This document shows positions 46,738 through 55,735 of a stretch of 64,000 nucleotides of DNA, piece after piece. Every line of letters begins with the position of its first letter. The stretch's first letter is position 1. The stretch is from the NCBI RefSeq assembly GCF_005771495.1, contig NZ_VAUW01000003.1:62001-126000 (forward strand), in the 5' to 3' direction. The translations under genes were made by a program, and so were the position numbers. This stretch comes from Maribacter sp. ACAM166. GTDB taxonomy: Bacteria; Bacteroidota; Bacteroidia; Flavobacteriales; Flavobacteriaceae. The notes beneath the pieces are model-generated. The model was not told the DNA's origin, ran no database searches, and was given only the letters and a program-made list of their open reading frames with translations.

Positions 46738-47415
46738 ATGAAAAAAATACTGCTTTTAACTGCATTTGTTGTTCTAGGAACTACAATGCTTACAGCCCAA
46801 GATCAAGATAAAGTTCAAGATCGTGATCAAGACCGTTTAATGTTGGTCGATGGCGATGTGCTACAAATTCGAGATAGAGATCAAATACGATTACAAGACC
46901 CGATTACATTAAATGACGGTACCGTTGTGAACCTTGATGGTTCTTACCTAACGAGGGATCGTGACAGATTACGTTTGAAGGATGGCGAATGTCTGGACAA
47001 TGATGGTGTCATGTACCGCAACGAATATCAATATCGATACAAGGTAAAACAAGAGAACAAAGGATTAAACGAAGCCCAGATAAATGAGCGTAACCAAAAC
47101 AGGTATCAAGTGATGATGATCGATGGGGAAGTCTACCAAATTAGAAATAGGGAACAAAACCGACTTCAGAATCAGGTCAATCTAGGGGACGGATTGGTCG
47201 TAAACCCGGATGGAAGCTATCAAAATGCCCAGCGGCAACAATTACGCCTTCAGGACGGGGAGTGCATCAATATGGATGGGGCCAAGTTCAAGAACATGTA
47301 CCAACATCGCAAAACGATGCTCCAAAAAAATAGGATGGGCAACAAAAAAATGATGAATAAGAAAGGCGTGAAGAAACCTGCAACGAAAAAGAAGGGAAAA
47401 AAGGCGACTAAATAA
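46738..47415 (+). CDS. Secreted DUF6799-repeat protein
   Basis: Protein of 225 residues from the ATG at 46738; a GTG three bases earlier is also in frame. A signal peptide (KKILLLTAFVVLGTTMLTAQ) is followed by two copies of a unit with L-x-D-G-D/E-V-x-Q-I-R-x-R, L-x-N/D-G-x-V-V-N-x-D-G-S-Y and L-x-D-G-E-C. This matches DUF6799. A strongly basic tail (KKPATKKKGKKATK) ends it. Rich in Gln, Asp and Arg. Function unknown; probably periplasmic. Confidence 0.8.
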   Translation: MKKILLLTAFVVLGTTMLTAQDQDKVQDRDQDRLMLVDGDVLQIRDRDQIRLQDPITLNDGTVVNLDGSYLTRDRDRLRLKDGECLDNDGVMYRNEYQYRYKVKQENKGLNEAQINERNQNRYQVMMIDGEVYQIRNREQNRLQNQVNLGDGLVVNPDGSYQNAQRQQLRLQDGECINMDGAKFKNMYQHRKTMLQKNRMGNKKMMNKKGVKKPATKKKGKKATK

Positions 47416-47424
47416 GATTTGGTT

Positions 47425-47458
47425 TTGGGCTTTGCCATGGTCTTATGACAAAGCCCAA
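47425..47458 (+). terminator. Hairpin after the DUF6799 gene
   Basis: TTGGGCTTTG (47425-47434) pairs perfectly with CAAAGCCCAA (47449-47458) around a 14-base loop and is followed by TTCTTT. It is a weak or partial terminator before the next gene at 47485. Confidence 0.55.
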
Positions 47459-47484
47459 TTCTTTACCATATAAATCCTTTTATC

Positions 47485-48393
47485 ATGAAAACTTGGTACA
47501 TCTATTGGTTTTTACTGTTTTTTATGCCTGCATTTTTGATAGCGCAGAACAACAAAAAATCCGCTGAGGAAATCTCCAGCAATGAGCAATCTTACTTCCT
47601 AACGGATATCAGCTATATCAATGATGCGGTGTTTATGGGCAGGCGCGATTCCATTGCGGCGCCTTATATTTTCCCCTCCATAGGCTACTACGATAAATCA
47701 GGCTTCTTTGTAGATGCTTCGGTATCCTATTTGGTTAGCTCCGAGGAAAACCGGGTGGATCTGTTTTTGACCAGTTTGGGGTATACATTCGGCGGCGAAA
47801 AACTAAGCGGCGGAATTTCGGGTACGGCCTATTTTTTCAATGACGATAGTTATAATGCAAAATCCTCGGTTTTGGGTGATATATCAGGATACTTAAGCTA
47901 TGATCTTAAAGCATTGGAGGTATCCGTTTTGGCCAGTGCGTATTTTAATGATGGCAGTTCTACGGATATTTTCACGGGGTTAATGCTCGACCGTGTTTTT
48001 TACAATACTGATAAGAGCTTTTTAATCAACCCCTCGATAGCCGTATATGCAGGTTCCCAATATTTTTATCAGGAATATTACAGTACAAGTCGCTTGGGCA
48101 ACCGAAAAGGTAAGGGGCAGGGACAAGGTTCTGGAGGTGTTGATGAAACGGTGTCCACTACAGTAGAAATCAAGGAAGCTTCCGAATTCAATATTTTAAA
48201 TATGGAGCTTAGCCTTCCCTTGCAATACTATCACAAGCAGTTCATTTTTTCATCCACCCCCTTATTAGCAATACCTCAGAGCAGCACGACAATCACTACC
48301 GCGGATACGATCATATCGGAAGATTTGGAAAGTACGTTCTATTTTTCGACCGGTATCAGTTATTGGTTCCATACTAAAAAGAAGTCACAATAA
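47485..48393 (+). CDS. Putative outer-membrane beta-barrel protein
   Basis: Protein of 302 residues with a signal peptide (cleavage likely after FLIAQ) and repeated amphipathic strands ending in aromatic residues (for example GYYDKSGFFVDASVSYLV, YFSTGISYWFHTKKK at the end). The layout suggests a transmembrane barrel. A Gly/Gln-rich loop lies at about 208-220 (GKGQGQGSGG). No family is recognised. It follows the DUF6799 gene after 69 bases. Confidence 0.7.
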   Translation: MKTWYIYWFLLFFMPAFLIAQNNKKSAEEISSNEQSYFLTDISYINDAVFMGRRDSIAAPYIFPSIGYYDKSGFFVDASVSYLVSSEENRVDLFLTSLGYTFGGEKLSGGISGTAYFFNDDSYNAKSSVLGDISGYLSYDLKALEVSVLASAYFNDGSSTDIFTGLMLDRVFYNTDKSFLINPSIAVYAGSQYFYQEYYSTSRLGNRKGKGQGQGSGGVDETVSTTVEIKEASEFNILNMELSLPLQYYHKQFIFSSTPLLAIPQSSTTITTADTIISEDLESTFYFSTGISYWFHTKKKSQ

Positions 48394-48490
48394 GCTGGTT
48401 GCCAGTGGTTCTTTGAATAAACTCCCCCACCATAATATAGTAGCAAAATTAGGTTTTTGATTCCATCAAGAACTGCTCTTTAGTTTACTT

Positions 48491-48506
48491 GGTAACCCAG
48501 GTTACT
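48491..48506 (+). promoter_or_regulatory. Operator of second family before the efflux operon
   Basis: GGTAACCCAGGTTACT matches TGTAAC-N4-GTTACA at 14 of 16 positions. Its centre is about 42 bases before the start expected from the -7 box at 48528. Confidence 0.55.
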
Positions 48507-48527
48507 TACCAGCCCTCTTTGAGGTTA

Positions 48528-48535
48528 TAATTTTG
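48528..48535 (+). promoter_or_regulatory. -7 box of the efflux operon
   Basis: TAATTTTG fits TAnnTTTG exactly and lies 32 bases before the ATG of the TolC-family gene. No TTG -33 element is needed if the upstream dyad recruits an activator. Confidence 0.55.
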
Positions 48536-48566
48536 CAGCAGTAAAAGAAGAAAATAAAAAATAACG

Positions 48567-49871
48567 ATGAAAAATATTGCATTCATTTTAGGAATATTTC
48601 TTTTTGTCCTACCTATAAAGGCCCAGGAAAACCTTCCGATTTCCAAACAGGAGGTCTTGGCAAAGGTTAAAGAAAATAACACTGCTTTGAAAATGGCCCA
48701 ACAAGATATTCTGATGGCCAAGGGTGATTTTAATCAGACCAATGCGGTGCTTTTACCTACTATTGGAATATCCCATACGGGTATTGCAACTACGAATCCC
48801 TTAATGGCCTTTGGTTCTAAATTGAACCAGGAAATATTGACGCAGGCGGATTTTAACCCCGACTTATTGAACGACCCAAGGCAAATAAAGGATTTTGCTA
48901 CACGGGTGGATGTGCAACAGCCCTTGTTGAATTTGGATGGGCTCTACCAGCGAAAAGCAGCAAAAGCAAAGTGGAACGCCACCGAACTACAATCGGAAAG
49001 AAAGCAAGACTATGTGGCCCTTGAAGCGGATAAGGCATACATGCAATTACAGTTGGCTTATAAAACGGTAGAAGTACTTCAAAAGGCCAAGGAATCGGCT
49101 TCGGAAAATCTACGGATAGCCAACAACAGTTTTAGACAGGGGTATCTACAGAAGTCCGATGTATTAGCGGTAGAGGTACGTGTGATGGAAATCGATAATC
49201 AGTTGCAGTATGCCAAAAGCAATATCCTAAATGCGTCCAATTCCCTTTCTGTTTTGATGGACACAGATTCAAACCAGATTTTAAAACCTACGGATTCGCT
49301 GACCTTAGTTTCTGAAACGATTTCCTCAGAAGAATTTCTTGACGATAGAAAAGATATTCAGGCCATGGAATCCATTTCAGATGCCTACAATCAACAATAC
49401 AAGGCGGACAAAATGAGTTTTCTGCCCCGTTTGAATGCCTTCGGTACTTATGAATTACATGATAACGAAGTCTTCCAAGGTAATGCCAAAGGTTACCTTT
49501 TCGGAGCCTCGTTGCAATGGAACATTTTAGAAGGCACCAAACGCTTCGGGAAAGCCCAAAAAAGTAAAGCAGAGCTTGAAAAATCGAAATTGGAGCTTCA
49601 TCAATACAAAGCGGAGAGCCAATTGGAACTCAACAAGGCAAACAGAATGTTGTCTGATGCCAAGAACAATATAAAACTAACGCAACTGGCCTTGGAACAG
49701 TCCAAGGAAGCGCTGCGTATAAGAACCAATCGGTTTGAGCAGGGCCTTGAGAAAACCACGGAACTACTCATGGCCGAAACACAATATTCGCAAAAGCAAT
49801 TGGAATACTACGCCACGATTTTTCAACACAATTATGCGTTGGCGTATGTAATTTTTTTGACTAAAGAATAA
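48567..49871 (+). CDS. TolC-family outer membrane efflux protein
   Basis: Protein of 434 residues with a signal peptide (to about AQENL) and the duplicated long helical coiled-coil pattern of the TolC/OEP family (two segments rich in A/L/Q/E, with a possible equatorial region near 200-260). It is the outer-membrane channel for the RND pump encoded downstream. It is followed after 3 bases by the adaptor gene region. Confidence 0.92.
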   Translation: MKNIAFILGIFLFVLPIKAQENLPISKQEVLAKVKENNTALKMAQQDILMAKGDFNQTNAVLLPTIGISHTGIATTNPLMAFGSKLNQEILTQADFNPDLLNDPRQIKDFATRVDVQQPLLNLDGLYQRKAAKAKWNATELQSERKQDYVALEADKAYMQLQLAYKTVEVLQKAKESASENLRIANNSFRQGYLQKSDVLAVEVRVMEIDNQLQYAKSNILNASNSLSVLMDTDSNQILKPTDSLTLVSETISSEEFLDDRKDIQAMESISDAYNQQYKADKMSFLPRLNAFGTYELHDNEVFQGNAKGYLFGASLQWNILEGTKRFGKAQKSKAELEKSKLELHQYKAESQLELNKANRMLSDAKNNIKLTQLALEQSKEALRIRTNRFEQGLEKTTELLMAETQYSQKQLEYYATIFQHNYALAYVIFLTKE

Positions 49872-49913
49872 AACGTGAAAAGAATTATACCCTTGAATCT
49901 AAAAGAAATAAAA

Positions 49914-50999
49914 ATGAAAAAAATAAACTATATTCTATTGCTGACCGGTGTCTTGGCACTTGCGGTAAGCTGCGGTGGAAACGACGCCAAGGTAGCAGCC
50001 CATACCACGGACGTAGTTCCGGTACAGGTAAGAACTGTTGCGAAGGAAGACCGTGGTGCATTGTTAATGGTTAGCGGCACGGTAGAAGCGGTAAAAAGTA
50101 GCGCAATAAGCACCCGAATGATGGGGTATATGGATAGAATCTATGTGAACGTCGGGGATAAGGTGCGAAAGGGTCAGCTCTTGTTGAGTATCAACAATGC
50201 CGATTTGTCCGCCAAACTGGCGCAGGTAAATGCGGGCATCACGGAAGCATCGGTAGCGTTCAGCAATGCCGAAAAAGATTTTAATAGGTACACAACCCTT
50301 TTTAACGAAACTAGTGCCTCCCAGAAAGAATTGGATGATATTTCAGCGAGCTACAATATGGCCAAGGCACGATTGGAATCGGCCAAACAAATGAAAAATG
50401 AGGTCAATGCGCAATTTTCGTACGCCAATATACGGGCACCTTTTAATGGAGTGGTAACGAACAAATTCATCAATGCAGGGGACATGGCAAATCCTGGTAT
50501 GCCCTTATTGGAAGTGGAGGCTCCTGGCAATTTTCAAATACTGGCCATGGTTCCTGAATCTGAAATTTCACAAATTAAAGTGGATACTGAAGTTGACGTG
50601 CTCGTAAAATCTTTAAATGAAAGTGTATCGGGCAAAGTAGCTGAGGTAAGCACCTCGGCAAAAAGTACCGGCGGCCAGTATTTGGTAAAAGTATTATTGG
50701 ACAAAACTGAAACCAACCTCATGTCAGGTATGTATGCGACAGTACAATTTCCGACAGGGGAAAAAGCGATCTCCCAAGCGGTTTTTGTGCCGCTAGAGGC
50801 CATTGTGAAGCGAGGACAGTTGTCGGGGATTTATACCGTCAGCCAAAATAACACCGCATTGCTACGTTGGCTGCGTTTAGGTCGAACGTTTGGGGATAGG
50901 GTAGAGGTACTCTCAGGGCTATCCCCCGATGAACAATATATCATCGGCTCACAAGGGAAATTGTACAACGGGGCAAAAATCAGTCTTTACGTAAAATAA
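49914..50999 (+). CDS. RND efflux periplasmic adaptor (HlyD/MFP family) lipoprotein
   Basis: Protein of 361 residues. From the ATG at 49914 it has a lipobox (AVSC, Cys 20); an upstream in-frame GTG (49875) would put extra residues before the signal and is rejected. It shows the lipoyl half-motif VKSSAISTRMMGYMDRIYVNVGDKVRKGQ, a helical hairpin and NIRAPFNGVVTNKFINAGDM. It bridges the TolC-like channel and the RND pump. Confidence 0.93.
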   Translation: MKKINYILLLTGVLALAVSCGGNDAKVAAHTTDVVPVQVRTVAKEDRGALLMVSGTVEAVKSSAISTRMMGYMDRIYVNVGDKVRKGQLLLSINNADLSAKLAQVNAGITEASVAFSNAEKDFNRYTTLFNETSASQKELDDISASYNMAKARLESAKQMKNEVNAQFSYANIRAPFNGVVTNKFINAGDMANPGMPLLEVEAPGNFQILAMVPESEISQIKVDTEVDVLVKSLNESVSGKVAEVSTSAKSTGGQYLVKVLLDKTETNLMSGMYATVQFPTGEKAISQAVFVPLEAIVKRGQLSGIYTVSQNNTALLRWLRLGRTFGDRVEVLSGLSPDEQYIIGSQGKLYNGAKISLYVK

Positions 51000-51095
51000 C
51001 AAAGCACTATGAAATGAGCATTAAAAAATCTAGATACAATCGAGATGATTAATTGCGAATTACATCTGACTTAACAAAACAATAAAAATAAACAG

Positions 51096-54000
51096 ATGAA
51101 AGAAGGATTAGCAGGCAAAATTGCCAAGGTCTTTATCGGGTCAAAACTTACGGTGCTCCTGATGATCGTTTTTATGGTCATAGGGGTGTACAGTTCGTTT
51201 CTCATTCCAAGGGAAGAAGAACCACAGATTGATGTGCCGATGGCCGATATATTTGTGGGATACCCAGGGGCAAGTCCCACTGAGGTAGAATCACGAGTCA
51301 TCAAACCTTTGGAAAAATTGATTTCGAACATCAAAGGGGTGGAGTATGTCTATTCCACAGCGATGAAAGAACAGGGTATGGTCATCGTTCAGTTTTATGT
51401 GGGCGAGGATATAGAACGTTCTTTTGTAAAGCTTTACAATGAAATCAACAAGCACATGGATATTATGCCCCAAGGGGTAACATTTCCCTTGGTCAAAACA
51501 AGGGCGATTGATGACGTGCCCATGTTGGGACTGACCCTATGGAGCGAAAATTATGATGACTATCAATTAAAGCAGATCGCCCAAGAACTTACCGACGAAA
51601 TTGAAAAAGTAAACGATGTGTCCGCTACCCAAAAAATAGGAGGACGCAACCGACAGCTTAGGGTTGTTTTGGATAAGGATAAAATGGCCGAGAGCGGATT
51701 GGATTTTCTATCGGTTTCCGAAATGATAAAAGCCAACAATCATCAATTGGCCAGCGGTAGTTTTGACAAAAACGATACGGAGTTTTTGGTCACTACAGGC
51801 CGATTTCTGGAGAATAAAGAAGATGTAGAAAATTTGGTCGTGGGAACGCAACAGAACAGACCTATTTATCTAAAACAGATTGCCAATATTCAGGATGGCC
51901 CCGAACTACCCAAGAACTATGTTTCTTTGGGTTTTGGTCAGGCCAGCGAAAAGGCATCCAGTTATAAATCGGAATATCCTGCGGTAACGATTTCCATTGC
52001 AAAGCGCAAAGGTGCCGATGCCATGAAGATTTCGGATATCATCCTTGAAAAAGTAGACCATCTGAAAAAGGACTTGATTCCAGATGATGTACATGTGGAA
52101 GTAACCCGTAACTATGGCGAGACCGCATCCCATAAAGTTTCGGAGCTGTTGATGCATTTGATCGGTGCCATTATAGCCGTAACCTTTGTGGTCATGTTGG
52201 CGATGGGTTGGCGAGGCGGTTTGGTGGTATTCCTTTCCGTACCCATAACATTTGCGTTGACCTTGTTGAGCTACTATATGTTAGACTATACCTTGAACCG
52301 AATTACGCTTTTTGCCTTGGTATTCGTAACGGGAATCGTAGTGGATGATTCTATCATCATTGCAGAAAACATGCACCGGCATTTTAAGATGAAAAGGTTG
52401 CCGTTCAAGCAAGCTGCTTTATACGCAATAAATGAAGTCGGTAACCCTACCATTTTGGCCACCTTCACGGTAATCGCATCGGTATTGCCAATGGCTTTCG
52501 TTTCTGGGCTTATGGGGCCATATATGTCCCCCATGCCCATAGGTGCTTCCATTGCGATGATATTATCGCTCTTCGTCGCCTTAACTATTACCCCCTATTT
52601 GGGATATATTTTCCTAAGAGAAAAAGAAACAAAGGGTAAAGAGAAAGTAGAAAAACCTTTAGAGGATACTTTCATTTATCGCATTTACGAAAAGTTTGAA
52701 AAACCACTAATTGAGAACAAAAAGAAACGTTGGTTGTTTTTGGGGATTACCTTCTTGTTGCTATTAGGTTCGATGGGATTGTTCTTTACGAAATCGGTCG
52801 CCGTTAAGATGTTACCTTTTGATAATAAGAACGAATTTCAGGTCGTCATCGATATGCCCGAAGGCACCACTTTGGAACGCACAGGAGTCGTTGCCCAAGA
52901 AATAGCGCAATACTTGGCTACACGCCTAGAAGTAGTGAATTATCAAAGTTATGTAGGCACTTCGGCACCCATAACCTTTAACGGTTTGGTACGGCATTAT
53001 GATTTACGGGGCGGCAGCAATATGGCGGATATTCAAGTGAACTTGATTGACAAAAGAGAACGAAGTGCTCAAAGTCATGACATTGCCAGCCTTTTTCGTC
53101 CAGAAATACAGAAGATCGGGGAAAAGTACAATGCGAATATCAAAATAGTAGAAGTTCCACCCGGACCACCTGTGCTCTCGACCATAGTTGGGGAAATCTA
53201 TGGCCCTGATTATGACCAGCAAATCGATATTGCCGATCAAGTACAGGGTATTTTAAAGAACACCCAAGATGTAGTGGATGTGGATTGGATGGTAGAGGCC
53301 GAGCAGACCGAATATGAATTTATCATCGATAAAGAAAAAGCAATGCTTTATGGGGTGGCACCACAACAAATTGCCCATACCATGAACATGGCGTTATCGG
53401 AAAGGGCGGTAACTACGCTGTACGATGAAAATGCCTCCAACCAAATCGGATTGATTCTGGCCATGGATGAAAAGGAGAAATCAACCATCAATGATATTGC
53501 CCAACTGAAGGTAAAATCATCGCAGGGTAACATGATTACCGTAGGCGATTTGGTTCAAATCGAGGAAGCTACGCGAGCAAAAAACATTTATAGAAAGAAC
53601 CAGAAACGGGTCGTCTATGTACTCGCCGATATGGCCGGGGAACTCGAAAGTCCGGTATATGCCATTTTGGGCATGACGGACAAGCTAGCGGCCATGAACC
53701 TACCAGAAGGATATTCCATTGACGAACTTTATCTGGACCAACCCGAATTCGAAGATGACTATACCGTTAAATGGGATGGGGAATGGCAGATTACCCTAGA
53801 AGTTTTTCGGGATTTAGGATTGGCTTTTTTAGGGGTTATCATCATTATTTACATCTTGATCGTAGGCTGGTTCCAAAACTTTAAGACACCTATTGTCATG
53901 ATGGTTGCCATCCCGTTATCTCTGATAGGAATTATTTTAGGGCACTGGTTGTTGGGCGCATTTTTTACGGCCACGTCTTTTATAGGAATGATTGCTTTGG

Positions 54001-54338
54001 CCGGAATCATGGTACGGAACTCTGTTTTACTTATTGATTTCGTCAATTTACGTCTGGCAGACGGAATACCCATAAAACAAGCGGTAATCGAAGCAGGAGC
54101 TGTACGAACCACTCCCATTTTATTGACTGCGGGCACGGTAGTTATTGGTGCCTTTGTCATTTTGTTCGACCCAATTTTTCAAGGTTTGGCCATCTCCTTA
54201 ATGGGTGGTACAATTGTATCCACGGTATTGACGCTTTTGGTCGTGCCTTTGGTTTACTACATGATTGAGCGCAAAAACTATCTCGAAGAACCCGAAACGG
54301 TTGTTGTTGAAGAAGTTGAAATACAAAAAAATAAATAA
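51096..54338 (+). CDS. RND-family efflux pump permease
   Basis: Inner-membrane proton-driven pump of 1080 residues with the 12-helix RND layout: one N-terminal segment, a large periplasmic loop with PREEEPQIDVPMADI, a central helix block with TGIVVDDSII (proton-relay Asp pair), a second loop with PPGPPVLSTIVGEIYG and a final helix block. The motif pattern suggests the HAE/AcrB side more than metal-type CzcA. The substrate is unknown. Confidence 0.93.
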   Translation: MKEGLAGKIAKVFIGSKLTVLLMIVFMVIGVYSSFLIPREEEPQIDVPMADIFVGYPGASPTEVESRVIKPLEKLISNIKGVEYVYSTAMKEQGMVIVQFYVGEDIERSFVKLYNEINKHMDIMPQGVTFPLVKTRAIDDVPMLGLTLWSENYDDYQLKQIAQELTDEIEKVNDVSATQKIGGRNRQLRVVLDKDKMAESGLDFLSVSEMIKANNHQLASGSFDKNDTEFLVTTGRFLENKEDVENLVVGTQQNRPIYLKQIANIQDGPELPKNYVSLGFGQASEKASSYKSEYPAVTISIAKRKGADAMKISDIILEKVDHLKKDLIPDDVHVEVTRNYGETASHKVSELLMHLIGAIIAVTFVVMLAMGWRGGLVVFLSVPITFALTLLSYYMLDYTLNRITLFALVFVTGIVVDDSIIIAENMHRHFKMKRLPFKQAALYAINEVGNPTILATFTVIASVLPMAFVSGLMGPYMSPMPIGASIAMILSLFVALTITPYLGYIFLREKETKGKEKVEKPLEDTFIYRIYEKFEKPLIENKKKRWLFLGITFLLLLGSMGLFFTKSVAVKMLPFDNKNEFQVVIDMPEGTTLERTGVVAQEIAQYLATRLEVVNYQSYVGTSAPITFNGLVRHYDLRGGSNMADIQVNLIDKRERSAQSHDIASLFRPEIQKIGEKYNANIKIVEVPPGPPVLSTIVGEIYGPDYDQQIDIADQVQGILKNTQDVVDVDWMVEAEQTEYEFIIDKEKAMLYGVAPQQIAHTMNMALSERAVTTLYDENASNQIGLILAMDEKEKSTINDIAQLKVKSSQGNMITVGDLVQIEEATRAKNIYRKNQKRVVYVLADMAGELESPVYAILGMTDKLAAMNLPEGYSIDELYLDQPEFEDDYTVKWDGEWQITLEVFRDLGLAFLGVIIIIYILIVGWFQNFKTPIVMMVAIPLSLIGIILGHWLLGAFFTATSFIGMIALAGIMVRNSVLLIDFVNLRLADGIPIKQAVIEAGAVRTTPILLTAGTVVIGAFVILFDPIFQGLAISLMGGTIVSTVLTLLVVPLVYYMIERKNYLEEPETVVVEEVEIQKNK

Positions 54339-54342
54339 AAAA

Positions 54343-54648
54343 ATGAAACTACTAATTGTAACGGTCGTAGAAGAATTCCATGACAAGATCCTGCTCCTAT
54401 TTAAGCAGGCAGAGATTGAGAGCTTCAGTGGTTCGGAAATTGACGGATATAAAAGTTCGGCTTCCCTGTTAATGACGAAGAGCTGGTTTCCGAGTGAAAA
54501 GGGAGGGGCCGAATCCAGTTTATTTTTCTCCTTTACCGAAGAAGAAAAGATAGAAACCTTGTTCGGGTTAATCGAGGAATTCAATCAACATTTGGAGACC
54601 AATAATCCCATTAAGGCAGTTGTGGTTCCCATTGAAAAATTTATATAA
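54343..54648 (+). CDS. PII-like small protein linked to the RND operon
   Basis: Protein of 101 residues with the alternating beta-alpha-beta pattern of the PII/DUF3240-like family (KLLIVTVVEEFHDKILLLF at the start, IKAVVVPIEKFI at the end). It overlaps no gene and begins 4 bases after the pump stop; an upstream in-frame start inside the pump gene is less likely. PII-like proteins beside RND pumps are thought to sense or modulate the pump. No nucleotide-binding residues can be assigned. Confidence 0.65.
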   Translation: MKLLIVTVVEEFHDKILLLFKQAEIESFSGSEIDGYKSSASLLMTKSWFPSEKGGAESSLFFSFTEEEKIETLFGLIEEFNQHLETNNPIKAVVVPIEKFI

Positions 54649-54665
54649 ACCAAAAATGTATTACT

Positions 54666-54872
54666 ATGATTAATAGATATATAAGAGCCATCGCAGGTAC
54701 TTTTATCATTATAAGTGTATTATTGGCGATGTATGTAAACATCAACTGGTTGTGGTTTACCCTCTTTGTGGGTGCCAACCTATTGCAATCGGCTTTTACA
54801 CGATGGTGTTTAATGGAAAAATTCATATTTCGGCTGGGTATCAAAAAGGATGGAGGCAGTTGTACCACCTAG
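54666..54872 (+). CDS. DUF2892 small membrane protein
   Basis: Protein of 68 residues with two hydrophobic segments (YIRAIAGTFIIISVLLAMYV and LWFTLFVGANLLQSAFTRWC). This fits DUF2892, also seen as the membrane part of YgaP-type rhodanese proteins, and ends GIKKDGGSCTT. It is the fifth gene of the TolC-adaptor-pump-PII set, 17 bases after the PII-like gene. Confidence 0.75.
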   Translation: MINRYIRAIAGTFIIISVLLAMYVNINWLWFTLFVGANLLQSAFTRWCLMEKFIFRLGIKKDGGSCTT

Positions 54873-54908
54873 CTTAATAATTGTAATTTTAGATAATGCG
54901 CTTCAATT

Positions 54909-55562
54909 ATGACCGTACATCACTTTGGCGAGGGAAATTCGCTATTAAATCAGTTCATTTCAGAAATTAGGGATGTTGAAATCCAAAAAGATGCTATGCG
55001 TTTTCGCAGAAATATCGAAAGAATTGGAGAAATTCTGAGCTATGAGCTAAGTAAGAACTTAAATTATGTCGATAAAACCGTAAGGACACCCTTTGGGAGC
55101 AAGGAAATGTCACTACCCCTAGATAAGTTGGTACTCTGTTCCGTACTGCGGGCAGGCCTACCCCTGCACCAAGGCATGTTGAACTATTTTGACGGAGCGG
55201 AAAATGCTTTTATTTCTGCCTATCGCCATCATCGGGGCGATGAAGATGCCTTTAAGGTCATCGTAAAATATTTTGCCGCGCCCTCTTTGGTCGGTAAAAC
55301 CTTAGTGCTTACAGATCCGATGTTGGCCACAGGAAAGACCTTGGAAAATGTGCTCAATGCGCTAAAGGATCATGGGAATCCAGAACAGATTCATATCCTT
55401 TCCGTAATCGGCTCTCAGACAGGCATCGAACATATCAAAAAAGTTTTCCCCGAAAGCACCCATTCGTGGATTGCGGCCATTGATGAAAAGCTAAATAACA
55501 GAGGTTATATTCTTCCAGGAATCGGGGATGCAGGGGATTTGGCTTTTGGTGTAAAACTATGA
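54909..55562 (+). CDS. upp: Uracil phosphoribosyltransferase
   Basis: Makes UMP from uracil and PRPP, 217 residues. PRPP-binding motif TDPMLATGKT (135-144) and the family-specific PGIGDAGDLAFG tail are present. It is distinct from the pyrR gene at 17590. It lies 36 bases after the DUF2892 gene; it may be read from the efflux operon or from its own promoter. Confidence 0.94.
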   Translation: MTVHHFGEGNSLLNQFISEIRDVEIQKDAMRFRRNIERIGEILSYELSKNLNYVDKTVRTPFGSKEMSLPLDKLVLCSVLRAGLPLHQGMLNYFDGAENAFISAYRHHRGDEDAFKVIVKYFAAPSLVGKTLVLTDPMLATGKTLENVLNALKDHGNPEQIHILSVIGSQTGIEHIKKVFPESTHSWIAAIDEKLNNRGYILPGIGDAGDLAFGVKL

Positions 55563-55643
55563 TTGTTAAAAAAAAACATAACTAAATATCTTTTTTATAG
55601 CCTTCCTCTTTTTGTTGTTATTTTCTTTGAAATAGGTCTGTAC

Positions 55644-55655
55644 TGATCTAGGTCA
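55644..55655 (+). promoter_or_regulatory. Operator copy 4, TGATCTAGGTCA, with class II geometry
   Basis: Copy of TGAYSTASGTCA. A -7-like TATCTTTC lies at 55679-55686, so the centre of the site is about 42 bases before the expected start. The next gene is the baeRF protein at 55736. Confidence 0.75.
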
Positions 55656-55735
55656 TTTCATATAAAACACTCCTTTTCTATCTTTCCGTTTGTAGAAACT
55701 ACAATAAAGAGGTCTACCTAAAACTTAGTTAGAAA

